In this document: positions 49,551 through 62,000 of the stretch, piece after piece
Layout of the letters: each line of letters starts with the position of its first letter
How positions within the stretch are numbered: position 1 is the first letter of the stretch
Assembly: GCA_004794655.1 (NCBI GenBank)
Contig: SMMW01000577.1
Location: forward strand, 989,001 to 1,053,000
Reading direction: 5' to 3'
Length of the DNA stretch: 64,000 bases
From: Marisa cornuarietis
Lineage: Eukaryota; Mollusca; Gastropoda; Architaenioglossa; Ampullariidae
Made by a program: the position numbers and the translations under genes
Notes under the pieces: generated by a model
The model's input: the letters and a program-made list of their open reading frames with translations, nothing else
Databases searched by the model: none
Told to the model about the DNA's origin: nothing

Positions 49551-52500
49551 TGAGTAGAATTTAGCCATTTAGCTGTCCATCTCATCTACAAGGGAGAACT
49601 ATTCATGACTTCAGTTCTACTGAATTTCACATCTGTGTACATACTTACATACTGTTTCATGTTTTTGTCTGGGAGAGTAGTGAGTTGACTGAAAGTTTAT
49701 CTGGCTATGAAAGATAAATGTCATGAGTGCTAGTAAATCCATCACAGTTTCTCAGAAACTTACACGTTATTGTGAGCATTATGTGTATGTAAGAATAAAT
49801 TATAAATTTTTGGCATGAAAAAGACATGAAATTAAAAGTGTTTTTGTTTTTCTCTTAGATGAATGGTAGTTTTCCAGGTGTTGTGGATTGTTTGGTTAGA
49901 TGCAAACAAAAAATTTTGTTTTTTTTTTTAATTTTTAACCTTTCAAACTTTGTGCTCCTCTGGGGATGTTTTATTTGTTAAACAAAATGCCAAAACTTTC
50001 TTCACTCCTGCAAGGCTACAGTGATGTATGATTTTATTTAAGGTTTAGAAGGAGCTTAGTTTCTGAGGCTAAATGTGAGTTTGCAGATATCCCCCATACC
50101 TCTTTCAGCTTAGCCCTCAGAAAAGTTTGATTTGTCTTGAAGTAGAAACAGCACCGTGTCTGTGTGCGTTAAACACATTTCTTGTGTTGTTTTTGAAAGT
50201 ATGAAGAAAGAAACATTATTAGTGGTTGGGAGGAGAACAGTGATTTGTAGACATTCCACCATGAGCTACGGGCTTAGCCCGGCTAGAGTTGAATCAGTTT
50301 GCTGCCTGACCTTGAGAGCAGCCTACCGTCTTGTGTGCTCAGCCATGAAATTCTAGTCAGGCAAGACCCAGAGGTCGAGAGCAAAGGGCACGTCGGAGCC
50401 CTCAAGCCCACCTCACACCGATGATTAAAAAGAGGTTGGCCTAAGTTTATCTCGTCAACGCCTCAACACACTCAAAGAGGGATGGAAAGTTAGGGGTCAA
50501 AAAAAAAAAAAGATGACCTATGTCAAAACAATTTTCCATCAAAAGCTTTAATCCATCTCGATCGTCGTTCTGCAGGCGACTGGCTACTGACCGCCTAATA
50601 CGTCTTGCTCGAGCAGTGTGAAACTGGCTTAAAGACTGCGAGCTTGATTGATTTGCCTCACAGTGGCCGCTCGGCTGAACCGTTTCCTCCCGAGTCCGTG
50701 CGTTAAAGTCTTGGATTGGCTGGTGGGGGGAAGGGGGGACGGAGGGAAGTGCTACACCCTTCGCCAGAGACGAGAAAAGCGAATCAATGGAGGTGTTCTG
50801 CGTGCGTTGACCTATCTTTCCAAGCCAAGGTTGTGTAGCTGACTTCCTCGCGCAGAAAAAGGGAAACCTGGCGTGGTAAACATGTCCCGCAGACTTCACC
50901 AGTCAGGCCATCATGTCAGGTTAATATCGGCAAATTGAATTCTTTTTACTCGCGATAGAAAAGGAGAAAACGTACCAAGTCCAAAAATAAGTTTTATTTT
51001 TAGTATGATTGTTTGAGGGGAGAGACATCAAAAACAATGTAATTTCAAAGTAAACTTTTTTTTTTCAAATGTGAAGTACTCGCGGAGAGCGTGTGTGGCT
51101 ATTAATACCCCGGGGAGAGCAAGTGATGCCTTTCGGCATCTCGAGCCAAGTTTATGCCAGGTTCAATGACATCGTCAATGGTGTCATTGGCGTCTCGTGC
51201 ATCTTCATGTCATGTCAAAGATGAAAGTTGTCTTACACAGACTTACGAAACGTATTAAAGAAACAACAAAATCTGTTAAGATTTTTTTTTAATTAAAAAC
51301 CATTTGACCACTACACACGTGCACTCACAAACACACCCAAGTACTGGAACCAGCGGTACGCAGTTTATATCTGTGTATATATATATATTCCAGAAAGCCG
51401 CCAGCGTTGTAGGGAGTAACGATGACTTCTTGTATGCACATGAGCTGTCAAAAACAAAATAAAATAAATAAACCCAGCAAACTCCAGTTTACATGTCCTT
51501 GAGACATTTTCAGTAATCTGATATGTTGGTTAACATAGTTCTGCTGAACTGCCATTGTTAATAATAAAGTTGACAAACTCCACGGAGGAAGCAGGGGATT
51601 ACATTTTCGAAAATGATCGTGACATAACTGACCATCATAAACCATCCAATAATCGAGTTCTGTGGAGCGCCGTACACTCGTTACGGAACACCCGACATGA
51701 AATGCCGACGAGTCGGTTGAACTGATCGGTGGAGATCAGGGGTGGGGGGGGGGAGGAGCTAAAACGGTTAAAAGAACCAAGGGATGACTTGACTCGGACA
51801 CAAGGTGAAAACGCCGCCAAGTTGCGATCGCAACGTGCCTGGTTGGCAATAACGGACAAACTATGCCGGGCTGACCTAAATATAGTAACAAGCATCTATC
51901 TGGCGCAAGGAATGCCGAGTAACAAGATAAGGGAAGGCACTATGTTCAAGCAAATTAGTTTACGTAACAATGTAAGATGGGGGATGCTCCACGCACCGCA
52001 ACATCAGGGCACTAAACGGATCAGCCGCAGCGAATGCCTTCCACGCCAACTACGCGTTTATTATCGCTCATCATCTCAAGATTATCGTCGGCAAGAATAC
52101 TGCATTTTTTTTTCGGAATGGTGTTTCGCATCTGGGGTTTTCACAGTCCATCTCGTAGCGTAAGGCACTATTTCAGGCGTATGAGCAACGGTACTTGACT
52201 GTAACTGCATCAAGTGCCATGGTTCATCTACAGCAGAGGACAGTCCCAAGGCTGTCGCCGCACGTGACCCAGTGTTGTAGACGCAGCCACAGATATTGCA
52301 AATGTCGAAGTTTCTAAGCGCAAACCTTCCTCGCTTCTGCATAGTCCTCTTCATTCATTCGTCAGCTTGCGTAAGAAATGTTTACGTTCCATCCCTGACT
52401 GAAAGAGCTTGAGGTGGGTGTGGGTCAGACCCCGGTATTTCCCGCGATACAGGTGTTCATCACTGAAGAGACTGGTATGTGGATATTTAAGATAAATACA

Positions 52501-53128
52501 GAGCTTGAGTGGTATGTAAGGGCAGAATGAAATGCTGAATCAACGGCATTTTATCCACCTTAAAAACATGCTTGGACCGCCCGGCCGGTAAACAAGGCAA
52601 GTAGAGATGTAGTAAGACAAGAGAATCTTGAAGGTAAGAATACAGACTAATCTCTGGACGGTGGGGGGTGGGGAGAATCCAGTTCCAACAGACAGATAAC
52701 AGATTGTGGACTGAAATACAGACAACGGCATAAAGTAGAAAATGAACAGATTGAACCAAATAAAAATAAAATAAGTATTGACCCAACGAGAAAAGGGTTG
52801 AATAAACACGTGAAAGAAGTGAGCAAGATGAAGAAATAATGATCTCATGTTGTCAGCGTAAACAAACAGCACAGTCGGAAACCTTCGCGGTCACACACAC
52901 ACAGATGCATAAATTGCGAAGTATCAGCCCAATATTCTTCTGGAAGTGTCTGACCTCGGAGAGTGCAAACGAGGTTGCAGCACTGTTATCACCTCATGCA
53001 CATCCTTTTACCGTATCCGAAACGTGCATAAAAGCGCCGTCTTCAGCGTGTTTTTCAGGCTTGTCAGAAGCAGCACTTCCGGTCGAGAAATCACTTCGCT
53101 CCCTGAATTCAAAGCACCTGTAATTGCC
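49551..53128. other. Gene-poor region after PDIA6
   Basis: After the PDIA6 3' untranslated region I see no supported gene. Open frames of 150 codons (minus, 50,447-50,899) and 144 codons (plus, 51,729-52,163) have no recognisable domain and low-complexity or mixed composition. The 3' untranslated region of the minus-strand membrane-protein gene should run leftward from 53,129. Confidence 0.5.
49794..49799 (+). terminator. Polyadenylation signal of PDIA6
   Basis: AATAAA lies 244 bases after the PDIA6 stop codon and is followed by T- and GT-rich sequence, a normal arrangement. Confidence 0.6.
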
Positions 53129-53162
53129 TCAATCGATATTTCCAACGGAAAACTGCGGTGCT

Positions 53163-53214
<52 letters not shown>

Positions 53215-53698
53215 GGGGGTGGGTCGTCGACGGGCGCGGGGAGTCCGTCTTGCAGTCATAGTCCGCCTTGCTGTGGATCTCAATGCCGTTGATGAGGTCG
53301 CTGGTGGAGCCGATGGAGTCGCCGTCGTTGCGCGACGAGACGACAGGCGAAGGCGGTGTGACGATGACTAAGGGGAGGTGATGCGAGCTGTAGTCCTCCA
53401 TGTCACAGCGCCGGCCCCGTATTTTGTTGACCAGATGGCGCTCCCGGCCGCGGCCATGCCCGTCCTCCACTCTCTGGCGCTTCTTGCGGTGCGAGATGGA
53501 GCTGCAGTGAAACAGCAGCACTACGCCGGTGCCCACCAGAAGAAGCCCCACGAAGGGGAAGGCCGCCATGCTGGCAAACCCCTCGGACTCCATGGAGCGG
53601 GCGGGAGGAAGAAGGCGAGCAGTAGCGCCAAGAAGCTTGTCAGGCTGGTTCAGGCAGGATGCATGAGGCCTCCAGAAGACAGTGCTCCTGGGATCTGA
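53129..53698 (-). CDS. Probable terminal exon of a single-pass membrane protein with polyglutamine
   Basis: On the minus strand a pyrimidine-rich acceptor (TCTCTTTCTGTGTTTCAG) at about 53,699 opens a frame that runs uninterrupted to TGA at 53,129-53,131, about 189 codons. It reads a short luminal part, a hydrophobic segment (FPFVGLLLVGTGVVLLF), a basic stop-transfer region (SHRKKRQR), a polar cytoplasmic tail with Ser/Pro motifs (VTPPSPVVSS, DSIGSTSDL), 16 Gln encoded by CAG, and PAPQFSVGNID. The topology (basic side after the membrane segment) fits a type I receptor tail. An ATG in the frame at 53,593 would also allow a 154-residue protein. Upstream exons would lie to the right and were not found. 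I do not recognise the family. Confidence 0.55.
53165..53212 (-). repeat. (CAG)16 trinucleotide repeat, polyglutamine coding
   Basis: Sixteen uninterrupted CTG units on the plus strand, read as CAG on the minus strand, encode the Gln tract of the membrane-protein exon. Confidence 0.95.
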
Positions 53699-53924
53699 AA
53701 CACAGAAAGAGAGAGAGAGAGGAAAATTGCATCAGTCGATGACTAGCTCAGCGGAAAACAGAATAAAGGCCTTCTTTTCCGTGCGTCGTTCCCCACCCCA
53801 CCCCGGACCGCCCTCATCACACACACACTCCCCTATTCCCCACCGCATCCCGTCTGTGTATGAGCTACATGTCTAACACCGTGTTTTATCAAACAACAGT
53901 TGTGCGCCTTACCGATGTCTTATC

Positions 53925-54125
53925 AAATCAGTCTAGTGGTTAGAACGACGGCGCCGAACCCTCGAGACGCCTATACTAGCTGGTTCGATACCCGTGCGAT
54001 ACAGCGTATATCTGCCAGTGGCTCACCTAAGGAATGACTCTGTTAAGGGTTGGGAAGGAAGGCAGCGAGAAAGATGAGGCGTGCGTTGCACTTATAAAAA
54101 CCGGCCCCTAGGTGCCTCTAACCCC
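53925..54125 (+). mobile_element. tRNA-derived SINE
   Basis: A pol III A box (TAGTGGTTAGA, 53,934-53,944) and a B box (GGTTCGATACC, 53,982-53,992) sit at tRNA spacing. They are followed by a non-tRNA body ending in a GGTGCCTCTAACCCC-like stretch. The head does not fold into a complete tRNA with a clear anticodon by eye, so I call it a SINE rather than a tRNA gene. The 3' limit is a guess. Confidence 0.65.
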
Positions 54126-55684
54126 TCACTCCCCAACGACTGTAAAAATAAGAATACCTATATCTGACCAAATCACGAAAGTTGTACATGTCCCACCATC
54201 CTTTACAACCAGCTGTGCGTCACACCATGGTTTACAAACAGTTGTACATCTCTCTCTCTCTAAGACCAGTTGTACTTCACTGTTTTACCACCTCCCCTAT
54301 ATACTTGATACAATTTTGTTCAAAATCCTACATTTTCTGCCGATTGTTTCCCTACTCCGTCATTTAATTCAAGTATGTTAGCCAGGCCATACTTTGGTAA
54401 AAGACAAAGGACGACTGTGTTTCCTAGTGACTGGATAACAGTGCAAGAGATTATTTCCACAAATCTGGGTGATTACCCCCCCCCCCCCGTATGTTATCGA
54501 GGCAAACGCCTACAAACTCCTCCATGCTCAAACAGCAACACAGACGTCAGGTTTGTGCATGGATACGCGTAGGTTGTCAAGTACTCAAAGCTACGACCAT
54601 AATTATGTTAATTATGTGTAAATGTACAAATGTGGCGCCACTCTTTCTGTAAACAGGGATGTTTGTAAGGAAGTATGTCGAGAACATAAAGCGTATATTC
54701 ACCTAGATTGATCTTGGACCGCAGTTTTTTTTAATTGTATCCCACTAGTCCTGTAACAAAACAGTTGTAAATACTATATTAGAAAGATTTGGATTTTAAA
54801 ACAATCCTCTGTTCGCAATTCCCGTTGTCTTCATAACCTTAGATGTCAAAGCTAACAGGCCTACGCTTGGTGCTGCGATTTTAGAAGTCAATCGACTTGG
54901 TGTCATATTATTTACCCATTCATCCTGGACGGTTGTGCGCCTTCGTCGAGCCTTATAAGCCATGGTGTCAATGTCGGGCGAGAAAAACCGTACCCTTGCC
55001 AGCCAGCCCTCTCCTGGGCGCTATTTTCATCTTATTGGACAGTCGCCGGCCGCTTGTCCTTTGTGTGTGTGATTGATTGCACCCAATGTTTGCTGCCTCC
55101 TAATCTCCTTTAATAAACTAATTCTCGGCACGCTACAGCGGCCAGCATGCTGCAGGGCCTTTCGCTAAGTTCATCGCACAGGTCGTCGGCTCTGTTATCG
55201 TTTCATGAGCACGAGACCAGTCGCTTGACCGTATCGTCCAGCAGACTGTGTGCACCATTCGTTTCTCCGATAATTTACTTCATTTCATAGTTTGAAGCTG
55301 CTTTAACTTTAGTTAGAACATTTACAAATAGGAATTTTTTTGGTTTTGCTTTTTATGTTTCACCAGCCTCTTACTTTTATGGGAAGCGCGTGGAGGACTT
55401 ATCGATAATCTATTAACAGTAAACACTGCTTCCAGTAAACTACATGACAATAGGATAAAGACCATGATCACCCCCATTAAGAGATTTCACTTCTTTTTTT
55501 TTTGTCTTGCATCTTTGTACAATTCTTTCTCTGTCACTCTTTCTGAATACGTGGAATCCGAAGTACATTTTAATTCATCAAATATATATACATATATATA
55601 TATTTTCGACATTTATCGAATTTTATCATTGTTCTAAAATGTTAAAGTTAAAGTAACTAATGGTGTATAACTTATGTGTAATAA

Positions 55685-55800
55685 TGGTTTTCCAATAATA
55701 ATAATAATAATAATAATAGGATTTGCACAGCACATTTCCCAACACGGAGGCGAGGTGGATGAGCTTCACGAGAGACCAGAGGCAGTGGAGAAAGGGGCCG
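55685..55800 (-). repeat. (TTA)n-tailed retroposon 3' end, family member 2
   Basis: Read on the minus strand, CACCTCGCCTCCGTGTTGGG leads through AAATGTGCTGTGCAAATCC into (TAT)n. This matches 10,930-11,012 in order. Confidence 0.6.
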
Positions 55801-55990
55801 TGTGAGGTAGACGTGACAATCAAGTACAAACAAACACAGCATACATAAATTGCATCGGTTAGCAATAAAAGAACACGAAGGAACGCAGAGTTAGGACTGT
55901 GGGGGAGAAAGGAAAACAGGATGGACTAGTTATAGTAGGTATTTCCGAAAGAGATGTTTTAAAGACCAACCTGAATGGTTTTCGAAGTTT

Positions 55991-56500
55991 TCATATATCT
56001 GTAGATACAGGCGATATAAACCTAACCTGTAAATTTTAGCCTCCAAAACCCATCCGTTAATTAATTATCCGCTACGATTCGTACTTACGATCAACAAGCG
56101 TCGCTAACAGTGTACTACGTCACAGTAGTGCACCATTCACAACACTGGCAGCAGTCAACACCAAACAGAGAGAGAGAGAGAGAATGAGCGACAGCTCGGG
56201 TTATTCGGACGCTGAAAGTCTGTATTTCTCGTGGTTTTGAAAAACTGTTACTTTAGCGTGAGAAAAGCAGACTTTAACGTCCGAATAATCCCAACTGTCG
56301 CTCTCTCTCTCTCTGTTTGGTGTTGACGGCTGTCGATGTTGTGAATGCTGCACTAGTGTGACGTAGTACATTGTTAACGACGCTCGTTGATCGCAGGTGC
56401 GAATCGTGTACTTTGCTAGCGGATAATTAATTAAAGGATGGATTTTGGAGGCTGAAATTTACAGGTTAAGTTTATATCGCTTATATCTACCGATATCTGC
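55991..56500. mobile_element. Foldback element: two 243-bp inverted arms
   Basis: The left arm (about 55,991-56,232) and right arm (about 56,257-56,500) are reverse complements of each other at roughly 85-90% by eye, with a loop of only about 24 bases. Matching words include GCGATATAAAC, CTAACCTGTAAATTT, TTAATTAATTATCCGCTA, GTACTACGTCACA and CAACACCAAACAGAGAGAG, each with its complement on the other arm. There is no open frame. It would form a very long hairpin. I see no clear target duplication. Confidence 0.9.
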
Positions 56501-56530
56501 AAAAAAATGCAAACGCAAACCATCAAAAGA

Positions 56531-57418
56531 AGAAACATTGCTTAGATTCTCGTGTTCAAGAAGCGATTTTTTGCCCCAAAAATGGCTGATTTGCAGATAG
56601 AGCCCTTCAGATTAACAAATTTTTTTGGAAGCTTCCACTGAAGTTTTAGAAAAAAGATCAAAACCGAATTGACTCGATATACTGGTAGGTAAATCCTCTC
56701 TAGATTAAAATTCAATGAGCAACAACCACGGTCACTGCAGTCTGAGTTAATTCTTCCAGTGTATTATTGTTATAAACACATAATATAAACACATTTCAAA
56801 CGTGCGTTTGTCTAAGATAAACTCTTGTAATTTTTTTTTTTGATTGTTAATTTCCAGCACTACATTTTTATTTTATAGTTACAACTGATTGCTGATAATG
56901 ATTTTTTTTACTGTTAAAAATATAACATAATAATTTGATATGTATTTATCGATGTAAAAACTTATTTCTTCCTCATTCAGCTGCATGCATTTTGCTATTT
57001 ACTTACTGCTACTCGCACGTGTTCCCGAGAAGCTTGTCACCCTCAATTCTTTTTTTAGCTGTTTCAAGCACGCACATCAATGGTGCCCTCACACTGTCAG
57101 TTGTTTTTACCATTGTGCTGGATAAAGATACGACTGATGATGTGTTTGTGACTGTGCTACGATGTAGAAAGCGTCGATGTTGCATATCTGGTGCTTGATC
57201 TTTGTTTAAGCTTTTTTCCAGCAGTGGTAGTTGGTTTTAACAGCTCATGCTTTTTGTACAGTTGGCACTGCTGTAGGAAAGTCTAAGACTTGCTTGTACT
57301 GTATAAGTGACTAAATAACAATCCCTTCTGAAACGTTTTGAGAAAATTCTTGAGTACGGTGTTGGGACGAAGTTCGCACGGCAAGTTTCAACGAAGCAGA
57401 GACCTGTGTATACACATC
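56531..57418 (+). repeat. Dispersed repeat, copy 2
   Basis: This matches 23,462-24,396 in copy B intron 10, same orientation. It begins about 30 bases after the foldback element, so the two may be parts of one larger element, although the intron 10 copy lacks the foldback. Confidence 0.75.
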
Positions 57419-57771
57419 TTCGAGCAAAGTCAATCCACTGGCATTTATTGCCATTATCTTTAGAATTTCCTAAATGAGTACAAGCTAACTCTATCTGAAC
57501 GTCCAAGAGAGCATTCAGCAACAGCACATTGTGACCTGGTCTGTTTCCTTTTACCGAGGATTGCATCTTTTCTATTCGAATTTAGCTCATGCAGACGACG
57601 TTATTAGAAATACTTCTCTTTCGTCACTTCCTGTTTCCTCGACAAATCCAGGTGTGCTTAAGAGAAAAATATTAATATAAATTCTCTCCTACCTCTTTGT
57701 CATAAAATACCATCGGAATATGTTTTTGTGCTCTATTTCCAGCGATTTTTGCTGCGCACTAGTGTTGTCCT

Positions 57772-59007
57772 TTAAGGATCAGAAGGAGATATACCGACTC
57801 CGCTGTGCGGAGAGATGGAGGCAGGCCATCCCAAATACTGCAGTGGGCATGGAGAAGGAGAAAGAGCGACGGCCAAACGTCTCCAGTCTGATACGGGGAA
57901 CAGAGAGAAATCCGGCGTGGGCCGAGCGAACTGACCTGCGAGGCTGGTATAGTAACACAAGCTCAGACAGACTGGGGCAAGGACATGAAGAACATGATAG
58001 CAGAGCATGGCGATCTTGAACTCGATGCGAGCCCGGACTGGCAGGCAGTGGAGATCGCGTAGAAGCGTTGTGACATGGCCGACCCTCCGCTTACAGAATG
58101 CGGGCAGCACTATTCTGAGCTCTCTGGAACTTGTCAAGCAGGCGGCCAGGAAGATCTATGAAGAGAGAGTTGCAGTAGTCTAACCTGGACAACACAAATG
58201 CCGACATAAGCTGCTTGGTTGAGGCAACAGAGAGGAGATGTCTGATGCGGCTGGTCGTTTGCAATTCGAGAAATATGGATTTGCAAACTGAGTTGACATG
58301 ATTCTCGAACGACAATGATGTGTCGGAAAGAACTCTTAGATTACTGACAGACTGTGAAAGAGAACGTGAGTGATGTAGACTGAGGCAGATGTTTTGGCGT
58401 GTGTGCAGAGGCTCTCTAGATGACTTCAATTTTCTCCCTGAGGAGCTGACAATCTGGGCAGGATGCCAGGAGCTGAGTACTGTCGGCATGCGTGTAATAC
58501 TGCAAGCCAAAAAGGCGGATCATAGGGCTAAGTGGCTGGACATAGGCAGTAAACAACAGAGACCCGAGGACTGAGCCCTGAGGCACTCCATAAAGCACAG
58601 CAACAGGTTCTGTTGCAGAGCCGTGGACACTAATGGACTTGGTGCGATAAGACAAGTAGAATAGGAACCAATCTAGGACTTTGCCAGAGATGCTGAAGGT
58701 AGTGTGAAGCCGCTGGAGGAGAACGTGGTAGTCTAAATTGTCAAAAGCAGCGGACAGATCGAGGATTGACAGGACTGACCACGGTCGCAAGCAGATAATA
58801 AGTCGTTCACCACCCGGACCAGAGCGGCCTCGAGTGGTGCTGACGGTAGGCTGATTGAAATGATTCCATACGTGTCGACATGTTGTAGCAGGTGATGAAG
58901 GACGACTTTCTCCAGGATCTTGGATAAGAAAAGAAGGTTGGAGACTGGGCGGTAGTTCTTTTTGTCGTTAGGGTCGAGGTTAGAATGAATGGCTTTTCAC
59001 AAGGCAC
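57772..59007 (-). mobile_element. Degraded CR1/L2-like LINE reverse transcriptase
   Basis: Minus-strand frames, read right to left, give SYPRSWRKSSFITCY (58,807-59,007), LSAAFDNLDYHVLLQRLH and YGVPQGSVLGSLLF (58,416-58,790), NLRVLSDTSLSFENHV and LSRLDYCNSLFIDLP (58,091-58,510), then the C-terminal part LHCLPVRARIEFKIAMLCY (57,772-58,137). This is the block order of CR1/L2-type reverse transcriptases. It is split across frames, and the catalytic FADD box reads HADS, so the second Asp is lost. The element is inactive, with no endonuclease domain. Confidence 0.85.
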
Positions 59008-62000
59008 CCATAAGTTAGTATTAGAGTCATTATGTCTGCCGATAGCAAAACATTTTTAAGTGATGTATGAGTCTGTTAGTGAAACGCCAACATTATGTGT
59101 GCCGATATTAATCCATTCATATGTGATGTATCAGTCTGCTTTTCAGACACAAGCGTTATATCTGAATACCTGGGGAAAGCTTGACGCAACCCCTAACACT
59201 CCCCCAAACAGACTGTTTATATAATTTACAGATAACGTGTGCGGCGATGCTGTGAAAATGCATCGGCAGACCTAATGGCGCATTCTATCGCCATTTTTCA
59301 ACTAATGGCGTGTTATTGTGAGGAATGTAATTGAAACATACAAAAGTCAGGCAAAGCACGAGTCGTAGACTTGATTGCATTTGACGAATACATTCAACGC
59401 ATTGACCAGCCAGGGAAAGGCTACAACCCTAGGATTTGTGACATCGTAATGCGAGTTACAAATAAATACCACCATGACACATGCAGAGACTCGTGTAGTC
59501 TGTATGTTGACGGAAGAAAATCAAATCTGATCATGATGTTTAAAACGCTATCGGTATTATGGACCTGGTTTGGCCGATCTGAATAATTGCCCCTGAAATA
59601 GATTGTTCAATAAACTTTGAGCGTGTTGCTGCAAAAATATATTATTGTCTCGAGCTGATCTGAAACAGACGGCTAAAGGACTGTAATAACCTCGTCAATC
59701 ATAGAGACTAACAGCCATAACAACAGAAAATGAGAAGGGAGGGGTGACGAGAGAGAGAGAGAGCAGAAAGGTCCTCACGCATGCGCAAATGGTTGGGAAA
59801 GTACGCCCCTACCCACTTTGTTTTCTCTTCATCGCTTTAGAAACAGCGGAACACGGATGACTTTTGTCATGACCCCAGAAACGATCAAATTTCTCATTTC
59901 AGGAGAAATTACCTTTTCGCACTGGTCATGAAGTTCGAGAGAGACAGAAAATGATAGAAAATAAGAGGGCAGAATGAGAGCAAATTTACTTTCTTTTGTG
60001 AATTGTGTTTTATCGGCTTTCGTAAACAGTATTTTATTTGTAACCGTTTTTCTTATACATTGGTGAAATGAATCCTCTACACGAGCTCATCGTACACACG
60101 TCTTCACGAGTGATACACAAATGACGCAAAAGTTTGTCTCGCACCAAGTGTACGGGTCATTCCTCGACTTGACCCTCAGGCGGATACAGAGACAAAAGCA
60201 CGTCGGGAATCTACTGCCTCGCCCCACGCCTTCACCCTCATCCCCATCCCAACCCCGCAACCCAGCAGGATAGAAAAGTATAAGGTGGAGCTTAGGCCGA
60301 CTAAAGGATAGGGTGTTTCATGGCGGGCGACATCGCTTGTGACAGTAAGCTGTGCCCCGAGCCTTCAGACATGCTCATCGATTGATCACACTATCGATCC
60401 TCTCACCTACTAACTCTCGCGCACTAGTTCGAGACTCTAGCCGCCTACCTCCTGCTTCTAGCGCTACCCCGGCCCTAGGCCCCTCACGCCTCGGCGTCAG
60501 AAGGATGTGTGACTGCTGCGGAAGGTGCGCTGGGTCAATACCAACCCCCTACCCTTCACCCCCGACCCTCTCACTGCCGGCAGTAGCTATCTTAGCACTA
60601 CGTGCCGTAGTGACGTACTTCCCACCTGTCAGTTATTTCGCGAGACCTTTTGCTTTAAAGGCCTACTCGAGAAATGTGTTGTTTTTTTTTAATGACAAAA
60701 CCCAGAGTAAAACATGAATTAAACACAAAGTTTTTCTAAACATATACCTTTAACTAGGGTTTATTTGCGAAATAAAAAACGCATAGTGAATTTGTAATTC
60801 AAATTAGGCCCTTTAGAGAAATGTGGATTGACAAATTTGTGCTCGTTACGTCATTGAAGGCTGCAGCTGGTGCAAGGGTTTTGAGAAACGAGGGGTTGCC
60901 AAACTATTTGTGACCTCACGGGTAAAGAGATCTTGACCTCTTTCCAAAAATCAAGGTGAAAACTGCAATATTTAAAATTGTGTTCATCGTAAACAGAACA
61001 AATATTTTCGCTCATATTTTGAGAATTTGTATTTTCTATAAAACTAAACATTTGGGGAGAAACATTCTTACCCATGAAGAAAGTGTTGATGCATTGTGTA
61101 GCCTGTCAGGCATATTTGCGCACACATAGGAGGCACCATATAGATTTGTGTCTAACAGACACACACACACAGGCACGCACCATGAAGATTCTCATGGAGT
61201 CACCCACGCACCGACTCCCTCACTCGCTCACGCACGCGCACGCGCGCACACTCTCACCCACACATCCTGCCGATTTAGTCAGATGCGCAGACCTTACATA
61301 TGTTTGTGTACAATGCTTGTGCAGCAATAAAAGGTTTACAAGCCCACAACACAGCGCTAGTTGCAGTGTGCGAGAGAAACAGCTGTAAGTGCAGGCTACA
61401 ACTAAAACACACCTCTAAATACAGAGAGTGGGAGAAAACATCATCCTTACGAGAAACAAAAAAAACAGCGGAGCTCGAGTGGCGCCGAGTTCAGCGCCGT
61501 GCCACCCGCCAAGGCATTGTTGATAGTAGTATATAACTCAATCCATAACACCATAATGCCTTTCCCTCTCTCACTCAACGGCTTTTATGTCACCAAATGA
61601 ATCAAAAGTCATTCTCTAGAATCTCCTCTATTTGTGAATGACAAAGGGCAAGACTCTTGTACTTACCACCAGCGTTCGCGGGTCGCTGCTGGCCACATTG
61701 TCGTCGTCATCAGCGTGGTTCTCGGCATGCAAAGGGGATGCTAATCCATTGATTGCCCCCAAAAAGTGGCAGCTGACGGACACCTATGTTAAAATTATCA
61801 CCTGGTTAATGTTTAGCTGTCTGATGTCTACGTGATAATCCACCCTGGTCGGTCCAGAAGAGAAACAGACTCGTCGTTTTGTGTCAAGTTTGGAGGGGGG
61901 GTGTCCTTTTGTCCCTCCCCACTTTTACTATCTCTCTCGCATCGGCCACATTTGTTCCTTGTTTTCTTTTGACAAAAACTCCGTCGGTCGGGAGGATAAG

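Larger units (their letters stand above)
53699..57771. other. Repeat-rich intergenic or intronic region
   Basis: No coding exon was recognised. The region holds a tRNA-derived SINE (53,925-54,125), a reversed (TTA)n-tailed retroposon (55,685-55,800), a 510-bp foldback (55,991-56,500) and the second dispersed-repeat copy (56,531-57,418). If the polyglutamine exon belongs to a larger minus-strand gene, this is part of its last intron. Confidence 0.5.

Noticed and set aside
50447..50899. 150-codon minus-strand frame
   Set aside because: No domain, no signal, mixed composition and no splice context; most likely chance.
51729..52163. 144-codon plus-strand frame
   Set aside because: No recognisable motif; it begins in a low-complexity GA/G-rich stretch. 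Likely chance.
53926..54000. Functional tRNA gene
   Set aside because: A and B boxes are present, but I could not fold a full cloverleaf with an acceptor stem, and SINE body sequence follows.
60352..60717. 121-codon plus-strand frame rich in Pro, Ser and Arg
   Set aside because: Composition follows local C-rich sequence and no domain is visible.
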